Shown here: piece by piece, positions 8,810-17,562 of the stretch
Position numbering within the stretch: the stretch's first letter is position 1
Layout of the letters: the number at the start of each line of letters is the position of its first letter
NCBI GenBank assembly: GCA_002351535.1
Contig: DEGR01000035.1
Span: 2,115-34,783, forward strand
Reading direction: 5' to 3'
Source of the DNA: Lachnospira sp. UBA2821
GTDB taxonomy: Bacteria; Bacillota; Clostridia; Lachnospirales; Lachnospiraceae
DNA length: 32,669 bases
The notes under the pieces: model-generated
What the model saw: the letters and a program-made list of their open reading frames with translations, nothing else
What the model was told of the DNA's origin: nothing
Databases searched by the model: none
Translations under genes and position numbers: made by a program

Positions 8810-9427
8810 TCACAAATCCATTGTTAGCGAAACAGTAGATTTGATGTTATTAGTACAATTAATATACTTTTTTATCTCATCAACACATTCCTCTATATCA
8901 TCATTGTCAAACCTTATATCTATTCCAAGTTTAGTAAGGTTCTCCTCACAAAAATCTTTTTCATCGGCAAGATATCTTCTACACATTTCAGCATATTTAG
9001 GAGATTTCTCCTGTCTTTCCCGCTCAAGCGCCCGCTCAAGTCTTACCCCATCATCTATCTGAAGATATAAAGGTTTCACTTTATCATTCCCAAAATATGC
9101 AACAATCTTTTCAAACGATTCCAAAGTCCCGATAATAATATAATCCTTATTTGCCACGTCAAAACTTCCGTCATCAACCGTAAAGTAGTTCCACTGCCCA
9201 TATACCGTATCATAACTTCTTCTTTCCACAACCTTACCGGACTTTTCAAGCTTTTCCATTTCCTTTTCATCCACAAAATGATACTCTCTGTCCTGAGCCT
9301 CATTTTCTCTCATCGGTCTTGTAGTATAAGTTACTATCTTATCAATTGCTATGCCGGCATTCTCCGTAAGTCTTTTATACACCGTATCTTTGCCACTGGA
9401 ACTCTTTCCCATCAAAACATATAACAT
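8810..9427 (-). CDS. guanylate-kinase-like P-loop kinase
   Basis: This 205-residue protein has a P-loop GKSSSGKDT at its N-terminus, the TYTTRPMRENEAQDREYHFV motif that forms the GMP-binding region of guanylate kinases, and a C-terminal basic lid (RLERALERERQEKSPKYAE). It should phosphorylate GMP or a related nucleotide. The Asp after the lysine (GKDT rather than GKST) and the sequence around the lid are not those of a standard Gmk. It may therefore be a paralogue with a different role, and a canonical gmk probably exists elsewhere. It occupies the place where Bacillus has the thymidylate kinase gene tmk. The start ATG at 9425-9427 is 12 bases after an in-frame ATGAGGATT ribosome-binding block, 14 bases after the decarboxylase stop. 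Confidence 0.85.
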   Translation of the reverse strand: MLYVLMGKSSSGKDTVYKRLTENAGIAIDKIVTYTTRPMRENEAQDREYHFVDEKEMEKLEKSGKVVERRSYDTVYGQWNYFTVDDGSFDVANKDYIIIGTLESFEKIVAYFGNDKVKPLYLQIDDGVRLERALERERQEKSPKYAEMCRRYLADEKDFCEENLTKLGIDIRFDNDDIEECVDEIKKYINCTNNIKSTVSLTMDL

Positions 9428-9441
9428 GCCAATCCTCATTT

Positions 9442-10899
9442 CTATAATCTTCCTAATTTTAATGCCTTAAAATCTTCCTTAAGAACATTCACATATCCAA
9501 GACTTTTATCCTGTATTCCACGGACCACAAGTCCCGACTCATTATATTTATGTATAAGCTGCACTATCTCACCTGTAATCATTTCTCCGGGTGCAACAAT
9601 AGGTATGCCCGGCGGATAAAGATATATCCATTCTGCAGATATTCTACCGGGGGCATGAGACATACTCACCCTCTCCTGTTCCATATTATCAGTCTCCCAG
9701 AATGTATTAATCACAACTGCATTTTCCGCCTTATATTCATCATTAGCAACGAATACCCCTTTTTTACCATACACCCTTATGTCACGGTCTATCCCGGCAA
9801 GTGCTGAAAATAGTCTCAGTAATCCTTCTTCAGTGTCCATTACAGATGTCATGGCTATCACATAATCACCCGATGCCATTTCCATCTGTAATTTATAATC
9901 ATCAAGAAGCTTTTTATATAACATATGTCCTGTATAGCCCGTTCCCTTTACCGATATCACAAGTTTAGACAAATCCATGTCATATACAGAATATTTTCCC
10001 TTTATACTACTGTCAAGAACTCTTATATGTGTCAATTTTCTGCAATGTGCATGTATCGCCTGCATGCGTCTCACATATGCCTCAAACATATTATCGCCGT
10101 CACTCTTAAGAAAATCAAGACACTTGTCCATACTTGCCATAAGCACATACGACGGACTTGATGTCTGGTAAATGTGAAAATATTTTTCCACTTCTGTCAC
10201 ATTCACGACATTGCCATTAACATGCAAAAGTGCCGTCTGCGTTAATGCCGGCAGCGTCTTGTGCATGCTTTGTATAACTATATCCGCCCCCCTTTGATTA
10301 GCCGACTCAGGAATTGCTTCATTCATGCTAAAGTGTGCTCCATGCGCCTCATCAACTATAAGAACCGCTCCATAACGGTGGGTCACATCAGCAATTGCCC
10401 TGACATCTGATACTATTCCCTCGTATGTAGGTGACGTTATAACCACAGCCTTCACATTATCATTTTCCCTGAGCTTTCTCTCCACATCCGATGCATTTAT
10501 CCCACCGTTTATCCCCATTTTAGGAATATATTCCGGATAAACATACACAGGATACAGCCTTTTAAGATATATGGCATTATACACAGATTTATGACAGTTC
10601 CTTGCAACAAGAATCTTATCATTATTATCCGTAACCGCAGAAATGGCAGCAAGTAATCCTCCACTGCTGCCATTGACCATAAAGTATGTTTTCTTTGTTC
10701 CATATAATTCAGCCGCTTCATCCATGGCAATTCTAAGTATTCCTTCCGGTTCATGCAGATTATCAAATCCATCAATCTCCGTTATGTCATATCTGTAGGG
10801 TTCCATATCCGTCAGGCTTCTTCTCTTATGCCCCGGCATATGAAATGGATAATATTCACTATTACAATACTCTTCTAACCTTTCATACAGTCCACTCAT
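9442..10899 (-). CDS. Orn/Lys/Arg decarboxylase family PLP enzyme (YaaO/SpeA-like)
   Basis: A fold-type I PLP enzyme of 485 residues. It shows the HMPGHKR signature (20-26), the VNGSSGGLLAAI PLP-phosphate segment (75-86), VDEAHGAH (182-189) and the Schiff-base lysine in SMHKTLPALTQ (K214), with the usual C-terminal PGIPIVAPGE motif. It should decarboxylate a basic amino acid (Arg, Lys or Orn) to a polyamine or its precursor; the substrate cannot be told from sequence. The length fits the short Firmicutes form without the N-terminal wing domain of the E. coli inducible enzymes. The start ATG at 10897-10899 follows GAGAGGTGGA. Bacillus has yaaO in the same position ahead of tmk-yaaR-holB, so synteny supports the family call. 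Confidence 0.94.
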   Translation of the reverse strand: MSGLYERLEEYCNSEYYPFHMPGHKRRSLTDMEPYRYDITEIDGFDNLHEPEGILRIAMDEAAELYGTKKTYFMVNGSSGGLLAAISAVTDNNDKILVARNCHKSVYNAIYLKRLYPVYVYPEYIPKMGINGGINASDVERKLRENDNVKAVVITSPTYEGIVSDVRAIADVTHRYGAVLIVDEAHGAHFSMNEAIPESANQRGADIVIQSMHKTLPALTQTALLHVNGNVVNVTEVEKYFHIYQTSSPSYVLMASMDKCLDFLKSDGDNMFEAYVRRMQAIHAHCRKLTHIRVLDSSIKGKYSVYDMDLSKLVISVKGTGYTGHMLYKKLLDDYKLQMEMASGDYVIAMTSVMDTEEGLLRLFSALAGIDRDIRVYGKKGVFVANDEYKAENAVVINTFWETDNMEQERVSMSHAPGRISAEWIYLYPPGIPIVAPGEMITGEIVQLIHKYNESGLVVRGIQDKSLGYVNVLKEDFKALKLGRL

Positions 10900-10915
10900 A
10901 TGTCAGTCCACCTCT

Positions 10916-11860
10916 CTATATATTTACAATCAGATACGCAAAATATCCGGCATAACACAGAATCATTATAACTCCACCAATTCTTGTAAGTTTCCTTTTA
11001 TGTGCCACACACACCCATAAAAGAACCGCTGCCGCAATCGCAACTATTGCATCAATGCAGAACTTAGACGCAAATCCAACAGGGGCTATAAGTGCCGTAG
11101 TTCCTATTACAAAAAGATAATTAAATATATTGCTTCCTACTATATTTCCTATAGCAATATCCGTACTTCCTTTTCTTGCCGCAATAACCGATGTCACAAG
11201 TTCAGGGAGTGAAGTTCCAAAAGCTACTATTGTAAGTCCTATAAGTGCATCACTTACTCCGAATACCTTAGCAATCTCACTGGCACTGTCAACCGTAAAA
11301 TTACTTCCAAATATTATCATTACACCGCCTATGATAACAAGAAGTATAAGTTTCCACCATGGTTTGCTTCCGTCTATCTCTTCACCCTCTACTTCGCTTT
11401 TTCCATTTTTAGCCATCACAATAAGATATATAAAATATATAATAAATGCAGCCCATAGTATTATTCCGTCAGTAAATGTTATCTTGCCGTCTAATCCTAA
11501 AACGGGTAAAAGTATACTTACAAGTATAAGAAACGGTATCTCTATCCTGAAAGTGTTTTGTTTTACAGGAACAGCAACTATAATTGCCGTAATTCCGAGT
11601 ATTATAAGTACATTCATAATATTGCTCCCAACAACATTTCCTATAGCAATCCCTGCACTTCCATTAATACTGGATGTTATACTCACAGCCGCTTCAGGTG
11701 CACTTGTCCCCATCGCAACTATTGTAAGTCCTATTACTATCTGTGGTATTCCAAACTTATCAGCAATGCCTGCTGCTCCCTCAACAAACCAGTCTGCTCC
11801 TTTAATAAGCAGAACAAATCCGACAACAAGTATAAGTACCTGTAATAAAATATGAACCAT
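10916..11860 (-). CDS. CaCA-family Na+/Ca2+ exchanger-like antiporter
   Basis: A 314-residue membrane protein with about ten helices and the two inverted alpha-repeats of the CaCA superfamily: GLTIVAMGTSAPEAAVSI with AIGNVVGSNIMN in the first half, and GLTIVAFGTSLPELVTSV with AIGNIVGSNIFN in the second. The acidic residues in TSAPE and TSLPE are the expected ion-binding glutamates. It should exchange Ca2+ (or another divalent cation) against Na+ or H+ across the membrane, as in the YrbG subgroup. The start ATG at 11858-11860 follows AAAGGATACAGGGA; a longer frame without its own ribosome-binding site was not used. It begins a run that continues into the decarboxylase 16 bases later. Confidence 0.93.
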   Translation of the reverse strand: MVHILLQVLILVVGFVLLIKGADWFVEGAAGIADKFGIPQIVIGLTIVAMGTSAPEAAVSITSSINGSAGIAIGNVVGSNIMNVLIILGITAIIVAVPVKQNTFRIEIPFLILVSILLPVLGLDGKITFTDGIILWAAFIIYFIYLIVMAKNGKSEVEGEEIDGSKPWWKLILLVIIGGVMIIFGSNFTVDSASEIAKVFGVSDALIGLTIVAFGTSLPELVTSVIAARKGSTDIAIGNIVGSNIFNYLFVIGTTALIAPVGFASKFCIDAIVAIAAAVLLWVCVAHKRKLTRIGGVIMILCYAGYFAYLIVNI

Positions 11861-11922
11861 TCCCTGTATCCTTTCTCTTTCAGCCATTAATAATATTTCT
11901 GTTACTATTTCTATATACACAG

Positions 11923-11953
11923 AATCCCTACAAGTTAACAACCTGTAGGGATT
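11923..11953 (-). terminator. hairpin just downstream of tRNA-Cys
   Basis: A perfect 10-bp inverted repeat (AATCCCTACA / TGTAGGGATT) with an 11-base loop lies nine bases after the 3' end of the tRNA. It is placed to stop or process the tRNA transcript. No long T-run follows on the minus strand, so it is not a textbook intrinsic terminator and could leave read-through into the exchanger gene. Confidence 0.5.
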
Positions 11954-11962
11954 TAAGTTAGA

Positions 11963-12032
11963 GGCGACAACCAGATTCGAACTGGTGATGACGGTGTTGC
12001 AGACCGGAGCCTTACCACTTGGCTATGTCGCC
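11963..12032 (-). tRNA. tRNA-Cys (anticodon GCA)
   Basis: A 70-base cloverleaf: acceptor stem GGCGACA/TGTCGCC, D-arm GCC-AAGTGGTAA-GGC, anticodon loop CTGCAAC (anticodon GCA), variable loop CATC, T-arm ACCAG-TTCGAAT-CTGGT. The discriminator is U, as expected for tRNA-Cys, and CCA is not encoded. The anticodon stem has one mismatch at its outer pair (C27 against U43). A consensus promoter lies 36 bases upstream. Confidence 0.97.
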
Positions 12033-12067
12033 ATAATTATAAGTATGTGTTTTTCAACAGCTATTAC

Positions 12068-12096
12068 ATTATAGCAACTCATTTTTCATTAGTCAA
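12068..12096 (-). promoter_or_regulatory. consensus sigma-A promoter for tRNA-Cys
   Basis: On the minus strand TTGACT, a 17-base spacer and TATAAT form a near-perfect housekeeping promoter 36 bases upstream of the tRNA gene. It lets the tRNA be made independently of the cvpA-side operon, whose end shows no convincing terminator. Confidence 0.9.
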
Positions 12097-12142
12097 GTGA
12101 AATTTTTTATATTTTTATCCTTATTTTTCAAGATATGAAGCA

Positions 12143-12880
12143 CTATCTGTAAAATAATGCCGAGAACAATGAAATACTTGTATTATATATATTGCTCAGA
12201 ATAACATTCTGCTCTATCACTTTAATAAGCATACTTCCATATTCCGTAGTCGTACAAAACGAAAGCAGCAGACAGAACAGCCACAACATCACAACGCCTT
12301 CAACTATACCAAGCACATATCCCGAAGCTTTGTTGACTTCATGAATAACCGGAAGCCTTGATACAAAATTAAGACTTTTACCAACGGCAAATAATATCAT
12401 GTACATTATAATTATTATGCACAATGACACAATAATATGCAAAAGAAATTCAGAAATTGCATTTACAATATATTTTATAAGCTGCTCACTTCCCTTATCA
12501 GCCATTCCTGTAACGTCGTCCATATCCACAATATTTTCCATCAACTGCTTAGGAAGTATTGAACTGTCATCTATCGATTCGAGTATATCTTCAGTCTGAA
12601 TCTGTCCCGATGCACTTGCTATACTCTGTACAGATTTCATTTCTATATTTTCTCTCACATAATCATCAACACTACTATGTATTGCCTTATATAAACCCGT
12701 ATCCTTTTTAAGAAACGAAGTAACCGGCTCGGTAAGCAGCGACGAAATGGTCATGCATACTATAATTGACACAATTGTGTATAAAAGCTTAATTATTCCT
12801 CTCCTGCTTCCCCTTTTTGCCATATAAACCATAAATGCCACAATCAAAAGCACTATAACATATCCCATAATCTTATGCAT
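12143..12880 (-). CDS. CvpA-like multi-helix membrane protein
   Basis: A 245-residue protein with about four membrane helices: a first helix near residues 5-20, a second near 30-50, an extracytoplasmic or soluble loop of about 80 residues, then two strongly hydrophobic helices. The pattern, with a GSRRGIIKLLYTIVSIIV start and a VNKASGYVLGIVEGVVMLWLF segment, resembles the CvpA family (colicin V production protein), whose role is unclear and linked to the cell envelope. The start ATG at 12878-12880 follows the in-frame ATGGAGATT block. It is the last protein gene of the sir2 operon; tRNA-Cys follows. Confidence 0.7.
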   Translation of the reverse strand: MHKIMGYVIVLLIVAFMVYMAKRGSRRGIIKLLYTIVSIIVCMTISSLLTEPVTSFLKKDTGLYKAIHSSVDDYVRENIEMKSVQSIASASGQIQTEDILESIDDSSILPKQLMENIVDMDDVTGMADKGSEQLIKYIVNAISEFLLHIIVSLCIIIIMYMILFAVGKSLNFVSRLPVIHEVNKASGYVLGIVEGVVMLWLFCLLLSFCTTTEYGSMLIKVIEQNVILSNIYNTSISLFSALFYR

Positions 12881-12911
12881 ATTAATCTCCATTCATCCTA
12901 TCTTTTCCATT

Positions 12912-14030
12912 TTAATTAAGTGTTATCTGCTGAATATTTCCTGAACCTGACAGTACAAGCTTCATATCATCAAGCGGAAGCAGTGATGATATTCCTGAAC
13001 CAAATTTATATCTGAACTTTTCAACACCCTTAACCGATATCATTCTACATTCTGTATCATTGTAAAACAATACACTTTCATCCGCCATCTTGATATCCGT
13101 ATAAGTAAATGAAATATTCTTGTCAAGTATCTTGTCACCTTTCATATCATACACAACAAGGCTAGTCTTTATATTGTCATTATCTTCTTCCACCAGACAG
13201 ATATATTTGCCATTATATACAACACTCTTAATTTCTTTTTTTATTTTTATCTTTTTCACAACTGAAGGGGTCTCATCTATCGTATATATTGTAATCATAT
13301 TATCGCCAAATGCCGCAACTGTATTACTGTTGACAAATTCCACATCCGGAACAAGTGTACCATCAAAATCATTAAATCCACCGACAATTCTGTCAGTCTC
13401 ATTTTTTCCTACTTCTGAATAATTATAAAATACAACCTTTGTCTTTGCCTCACCACTTGCAACCGCTATATAAGAAGCTACAACCTTCTGCGCATCATCA
13501 GATAATGATATTGATATAGGATATCCATCACCTTCAAGCACAGTCCTTCCTATCGCTATCTGTGTTCCATCTTTGGCAATCACCTCTATATAACTTGCCT
13601 TATCATCTCCGAGAAGTCCTGCTACTACGCCCTGTTTAGACACCTCAACCGCTCTTACGGGATACGACGTAGACACATCGTATGTCTTACCATCAACTCC
13701 GTAAATGTTTATCTCATTTGCCCCTTCATCCGCTATAGCAACATAATCTCCACACACATCAATCACCGGATTTCTAACTTCAAATCCATGATTCCACACT
13801 TCTTTTCCACCCGATACATATGATATTCCATCACTATTATATCTGATAATTCCCTGTCCGAACTTGCAATACTGACTGTCAACATTTTCATCTGTCTTGG
13901 TCGTATACTCAACCTTGTATGCTGAATAGCTCTTATTTCTGTCGTATATTTTATAGCCCACTATAATAACAGTTACCGCTACAACTATACCTATAATTAT
14001 CAGGGCAGTTTTCTTCTTATCATCCTTCAT
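12912..14030 (-). CDS. membrane-anchored beta-propeller-like protein (DUF5711 type)
   Basis: A 372-residue protein with a short basic N-terminus, one membrane helix at about residues 8-24 (ALIIIGIVVAVTVIIVGY), and a large extracytoplasmic domain of repeated beta-rich segments. These have the alternating pattern of a propeller, for example VDVCGDYVAIADEGANEINIYG-like blades. Length and pattern match DUF5711, a family common in Lachnospiraceae whose function is unknown. No catalytic motif is visible. It lies between the MPN-like/LysM protein and the CvpA-like protein, with 17 and 31 bases between them, which suggests a shared envelope job. The start ATG at 14028-14030 follows AGGAATGGAGATT. Confidence 0.82.
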   Translation of the reverse strand: MKDDKKKTALIIIGIVVAVTVIIVGYKIYDRNKSYSAYKVEYTTKTDENVDSQYCKFGQGIIRYNSDGISYVSGGKEVWNHGFEVRNPVIDVCGDYVAIADEGANEINIYGVDGKTYDVSTSYPVRAVEVSKQGVVAGLLGDDKASYIEVIAKDGTQIAIGRTVLEGDGYPISISLSDDAQKVVASYIAVASGEAKTKVVFYNYSEVGKNETDRIVGGFNDFDGTLVPDVEFVNSNTVAAFGDNMITIYTIDETPSVVKKIKIKKEIKSVVYNGKYICLVEEDNDNIKTSLVVYDMKGDKILDKNISFTYTDIKMADESVLFYNDTECRMISVKGVEKFRYKFGSGISSLLPLDDMKLVLSGSGNIQQITLN

Positions 14031-14047
14031 AGCAATCTCCATTCCTG

Positions 14048-15280
14048 TTACGGTAATTTAATCTTCTGACCAACATATATTTTATCCTCATCTGTAATAT
14101 TATTCAACTCCATTACTTCTTTTTTTCTGCTCTGACTACCATAAATCTTCCTGCATATAGTAGAAAGCGTCTCTCCCTCAGCAACTATATAGTAATTCGT
14201 ATCAGCAGAAATCGTTGCTGTGGGTGCCTCTGTCTGCTGTTCATGCTGTTCTGTCTGCTCCTGCTTTTCTGTCTGCTCCTGCTGTGTCATTCCATTTTCT
14301 TCTATATCACTTCCGGCATTAGTATCCTCAGCTCCTTCTGTTGTCGGATACACATTTCCTGCAACTTCCTTAATCTCGGCAGTATAATTCTCGGCCACCT
14401 CTGTCGTTTTCTCCGCTGCGAACTTTCCTGCAAGCTGCTTCATGGAACTTCTTGCCTTATTCATCTGTTCCATATTCTGAAACCATGTAAAAGCAATTGC
14501 CGCCACAGCTGCTCCGGCAAGAATTTTATACACCTGAGATTTTTTATAAATGCTGCCATGTCCGGGATAATTTTTCTGTGTGTTTTTTATTTCACCAGAA
14601 ACAGTCTTCATTCTTCCTGTCTTTGCATACGTTCCGGAAGTACTTTTCACATTGTCATCCCTGTTCACTGTACCATAATTAACATTCGCATGTAAAACAC
14701 TTTCAAGATATTCTCTCATCTCAAGATTCTTCTCATAATATATATAATAGCCATAATACCGCCTTAACATGCCGGCATCATATGCATATATCGCTTCTTC
14801 ACCTTCAACACAATCATAGAAAAAACAAATCCGGTCACTTCCCGCAAAATTATCAAGATGTATTTTCTCAAGTTTTAACATCTTTTCATGAAGCGATGCA
14901 TGTCCATACGAATCAGTAACTGACCTGACATACCATCCGACTATCTCCTGCTCCGAAAAATACTGCTTAATCTTCTCATATATATCCGTCCAGACATTAT
15001 CATCAAATATATATTCTCCACATCTGTCAATCGGAGCTCTGGCCTCAACAGCTCCATTTATGAAAAGATACGTCTCCTGACCACTTCTTTTAATATCACC
15101 AAGCAGTACTCCATAACCTCCCTCATCAGAAAAAGAATTCCCCTTAACGCATGTCACCACATAATCTTCCATATATATTCTGCGTTTCCCGGGTTCTCCG
15201 CCTATCTGTTTTACATTTTTAGGAAGTCTTATATTCTGCTCTGAATCCGGATTTTCTTCTTTATACACTATTTCTATCAC
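14048..15280 (-). CDS. MPN-like N-terminal domain, single membrane helix and C-terminal LysM domain
   Basis: A 410-residue type II membrane protein. Residues about 40-190 look like an MPN (JAB/Mov34-fold) domain: YGVLLGDI, a FINGAVEA strand, a helix before EQEIVGWYVRS, then FFYDCVEGEEAIYAYD. The JAMM metal ligands (HxH...D) are absent, so this half should not be a peptidase. A basic linker precedes one membrane helix at about 250-267. A Gln/Glu/Thr-rich spacer with an 18-base repeat leads to a LysM domain at about 366-410 (YYIVAEGETLSTICRKIYG...NNITDEDKIYVGQKIKLP), which binds peptidoglycan. The topology therefore links a cytosolic MPN-like domain to the cell wall. I took the GTG at 15278-15280 as start, since ATGGAGAAT lies 12 bases upstream as in the neighbouring genes; an ATG at 15292 is the alternative. 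Confidence 0.82.
   Translation of the reverse strand: MIEIVYKEENPDSEQNIRLPKNVKQIGGEPGKRRIYMEDYVVTCVKGNSFSDEGGYGVLLGDIKRSGQETYLFINGAVEARAPIDRCGEYIFDDNVWTDIYEKIKQYFSEQEIVGWYVRSVTDSYGHASLHEKMLKLEKIHLDNFAGSDRICFFYDCVEGEEAIYAYDAGMLRRYYGYYIYYEKNLEMREYLESVLHANVNYGTVNRDDNVKSTSGTYAKTGRMKTVSGEIKNTQKNYPGHGSIYKKSQVYKILAGAAVAAIAFTWFQNMEQMNKARSSMKQLAGKFAAEKTTEVAENYTAEIKEVAGNVYPTTEGAEDTNAGSDIEENGMTQQEQTEKQEQTEQHEQQTEAPTATISADTNYYIVAEGETLSTICRKIYGSQSRKKEVMELNNITDEDKIYVGQKIKLP
14249..14283 (-). repeat. 18-bp tandem repeat in the Gln/Glu-rich linker
   Basis: The 17-base unit TTCTGTCTGCTCCTGCT (plus strand) occurs at 14249-14265 and again at 14267-14283, an 18-base period in frame with the gene. It encodes the EQTEKQ/EQTEQ-type spacer between the membrane helix and LysM. 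It can lengthen or shorten by slippage without a frameshift. Confidence 0.85.
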
Positions 15281-15359
15281 ACTATTCTCCATTCCGCAGA
15301 TACAAATAACTGCTTTTTTATTGAAGTTTAGCATGATGCAGGTGCATATTTTGTCAAAA

Positions 15360-16454
15360 TCAGGTATACTGCTCTTCCATATATTTTATTACTTCAGATA
15401 TAGTTGCCATATTCTGTTCTTCCATTATCTTTTTCATCTCGTCAACAACTGCTACATCAAGATATTCTTCACCTATATATGCCTTATATTCCGCAGTGAT
15501 ATGCGCATCAAGTTCCTTGCATTTGTCTTCAAGTTCCCTTCTCTCCTTAATTAGAGCATCAAGTTTCATCTTATGTTCATCAATATCCTTTTGGTACTTT
15601 CCCTCTATATCTTTAATAATATCAGGCTTTGTTTTATTTTCAAATTCTTCCACAGCCTCTTTTCTTTTACACGATATATCATGCATTCTTTGTGTAATGC
15701 CTGCAATCTCTTCATCATATTCATTAAGATTATACATTTCTTCATCTTTATCTTCTTTTATCTTCTTTTTAATGTCTCTTATAATCTTTTTATTCATGGC
15801 AATATCATCTCTTTTATCCCTCATATCACCAATAACCTGACTGTATCTGTCTTTGGTACTAAGCCATACCGTAATATATATGGTTATAAATACGACTACT
15901 ATAAATATATGCACGATTGTTTTTATAATCCAGTGCCATGATGTAATTATATCAATAATTCCCGGTATAAGTCCAAGACATGTAATGGTAGTTATTATAA
16001 ATATAATCCAGTCTTTCAATGTCTTTGTAAAATACATCGCATAATAAAATGTATTATTGCACATATAAGGCACACCTTTTGCCCTGAACTCAGCTCCAAT
16101 CTCTCTGTTTAATCTTATAATCTCTTCTTCATTTTTCTTTGTTTCTTCTTTTATTCTTTCCTTCTGACCTTTTCTTTTAGCTTTCTTTCTACCGGAATTG
16201 GCATTTTTTAATTTTTTGCTTTCTTCATTTATACTTCTGTCGAACCCCTCCACAAGTTCCCTTTCTCTTCTCTTAACTGTATTTTCAACCTCTTCGCAGA
16301 CCTCTCTTTCATACCCGTCAAGCCTGTCCCCGGTCTCCTTTTCATTCATTTTGACATTATTTAAACGCTCTTCATATTCTTGCTTTTTAACTAAATCATC
16401 CTTAAGTTCGTCAAGTTCTGCCATTCCACCCTGAAGAATATTTTTATCTTCCAT
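15360..16454 (-). CDS. unknown coiled-coil protein with a central membrane block
   Basis: A 364-residue protein of no recognised family. The N-terminal 125 residues and the C-terminal 150 are highly charged and helical with coiled-coil character, rich in Lys and Glu. Between them are about three membrane helices (DWIIFIITTITCLGLIPGI, then a tryptophan-rich turn, then TIVHIFIVVVFITIYITVWL). The two coiled coils would lie on opposite or the same faces of the membrane depending on whether two or three helices span. No enzyme motif is visible. The start ATG at 16452-16454 follows the GGAATGGAGATT block. It sits between the EIIC-like and MPN-like/LysM genes in the sir2 operon. Confidence 0.8.
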   Translation of the reverse strand: MEDKNILQGGMAELDELKDDLVKKQEYEERLNNVKMNEKETGDRLDGYEREVCEEVENTVKRRERELVEGFDRSINEESKKLKNANSGRKKAKRKGQKERIKEETKKNEEEIIRLNREIGAEFRAKGVPYMCNNTFYYAMYFTKTLKDWIIFIITTITCLGLIPGIIDIITSWHWIIKTIVHIFIVVVFITIYITVWLSTKDRYSQVIGDMRDKRDDIAMNKKIIRDIKKKIKEDKDEEMYNLNEYDEEIAGITQRMHDISCKRKEAVEEFENKTKPDIIKDIEGKYQKDIDEHKMKLDALIKERRELEDKCKELDAHITAEYKAYIGEEYLDVAVVDEMKKIMEEQNMATISEVIKYMEEQYT

Positions 16455-16506
16455 ACAAATCTCCATTCCACCATTTCTGAACAATCTATTACAAAGATGC
16501 ACTTTT

Positions 16507-17562
16507 TTATAATTTAAGTGACATATCTCCTTTTTTAATCCAACCAAGTTTTTTCATACTTTCTGAAATCGCCAGTGTCAATGCACCCGGCAGCACAAAA
16601 TACATTATAACTATCTGTATAATTGCCCACGCCTGTGTCTGCGTCTGTGTCATCACCTGAAATCCCATTATAGGTCCAACAAGTCCGGATGTTCCCATCC
16701 CCGAACCAATAGAATTATTCTCCATCTTAAGTACACATGATGCTATAGGTCCCAGAATCGCGCTTGACAAAATTGTCGGAAGCCATATAGCCGGCTTTTT
16801 AAGTATATTAGGCATCTGCAGCATAGATGTTCCAAGTCCCTGTGAAATGAGTCCTCCCATTTTATTTTCACTGTAACTTGCAATAGCAAATCCAACCATC
16901 TGACAGCAGCATCCGACTGTCGCAGCTCCCGCTGACAATCCTGTAAGTCCCAGTGATACACCTATAGCCGCCGAGCTTATCGGAAGTGTAAGAGCCATTC
17001 CCATAAGTACAGCTACAACTATTCCCATTATAAATGGCTGCTGTGCCATTCCCCATTCTATAAGAGAACCTACAAGCATCATAAAACGTGATATAGGCGG
17101 TCCGGCAAGAATTCCAACCGCAGAACCGATACCTATTGACACAAATGGAGTTATTATTATATCCATTCCCGTTTTTCCCGATACAAGATGACCTGCCTCT
17201 ATAGCTATATATGCTGCAACAAATGCACCAAGCGGTTCTCCCGGAATTTTAACATTCATAATATTTCCATTCATAACACCACCTGCTATAAGCTGACTTG
17301 CAAATGCACCTATAGTTCCTGCAACTGCAGCCGACACAACCACTAATGTATCTTCCTTAAATTTGGCAGCCACACCGACACCTATACCTGCACCGCACAC
17401 AGCCTTAGCCATATTTCCTGCCATGGCAATATATATTCCGGCATTCCCACCTACTATATCAGCTATCTGACACAGAATTGTCCCGATTATAAGAGTTGCG
17501 AACAACCCCTGTGCCATACCGCTTAATCCTTCAATAAATATCCTGTTAAGTAACTTTTTCAC
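16507..17562 (-). CDS. PTS EIIC-like membrane transporter (PTS_EIIC_2 type)
   Basis: A 351-residue, very hydrophobic protein with about ten membrane helices, rich in Gly and Ala. The pattern GIYIAMAGNMAKAVCGAGIGVGVA, the PLGAFVAAYIAIEAGHLVSGKTGMDIIITP segment with its conserved acidic residues, and the LISQGLGTSMLQMPNI stretch match the stand-alone PTS_EIIC_2 family. No EIIA or EIIB gene lies nearby, so it may act as a transporter or sensor without the usual PTS partners; the substrate is unknown. The start is the GTG at 17560-17562, preceded by AGGAATGGAGATT; the frame could extend four codons upstream through that block. Confidence 0.85.
   Translation of the reverse strand: MKKLLNRIFIEGLSGMAQGLFATLIIGTILCQIADIVGGNAGIYIAMAGNMAKAVCGAGIGVGVAAKFKEDTLVVVSAAVAGTIGAFASQLIAGGVMNGNIMNVKIPGEPLGAFVAAYIAIEAGHLVSGKTGMDIIITPFVSIGIGSAVGILAGPPISRFMMLVGSLIEWGMAQQPFIMGIVVAVLMGMALTLPISSAAIGVSLGLTGLSAGAATVGCCCQMVGFAIASYSENKMGGLISQGLGTSMLQMPNILKKPAIWLPTILSSAILGPIASCVLKMENNSIGSGMGTSGLVGPIMGFQVMTQTQTQAWAIIQIVIMYFVLPGALTLAISESMKKLGWIKKGDMSLKL

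Noticed and set aside
11130..11855. Plus-strand open frame of 241 codons opposite the exchanger gene
   Set aside because: It is antisense to a clear CaCA exchanger, low complexity, and has no ribosome-binding site or recognisable family.
11923..12032. tRNA-Cys as an integration (att) site
   Set aside because: No integrase, no duplicated tRNA end and no foreign-looking genes nearby; the inverted repeat after it is better read as a transcript-end hairpin.
14243..14695. Plus-strand Cys/Leu-rich open frame opposite the MPN-LysM gene
   Set aside because: It is the complement of the Gln/Glu-rich repeat and linker, with no independent support.
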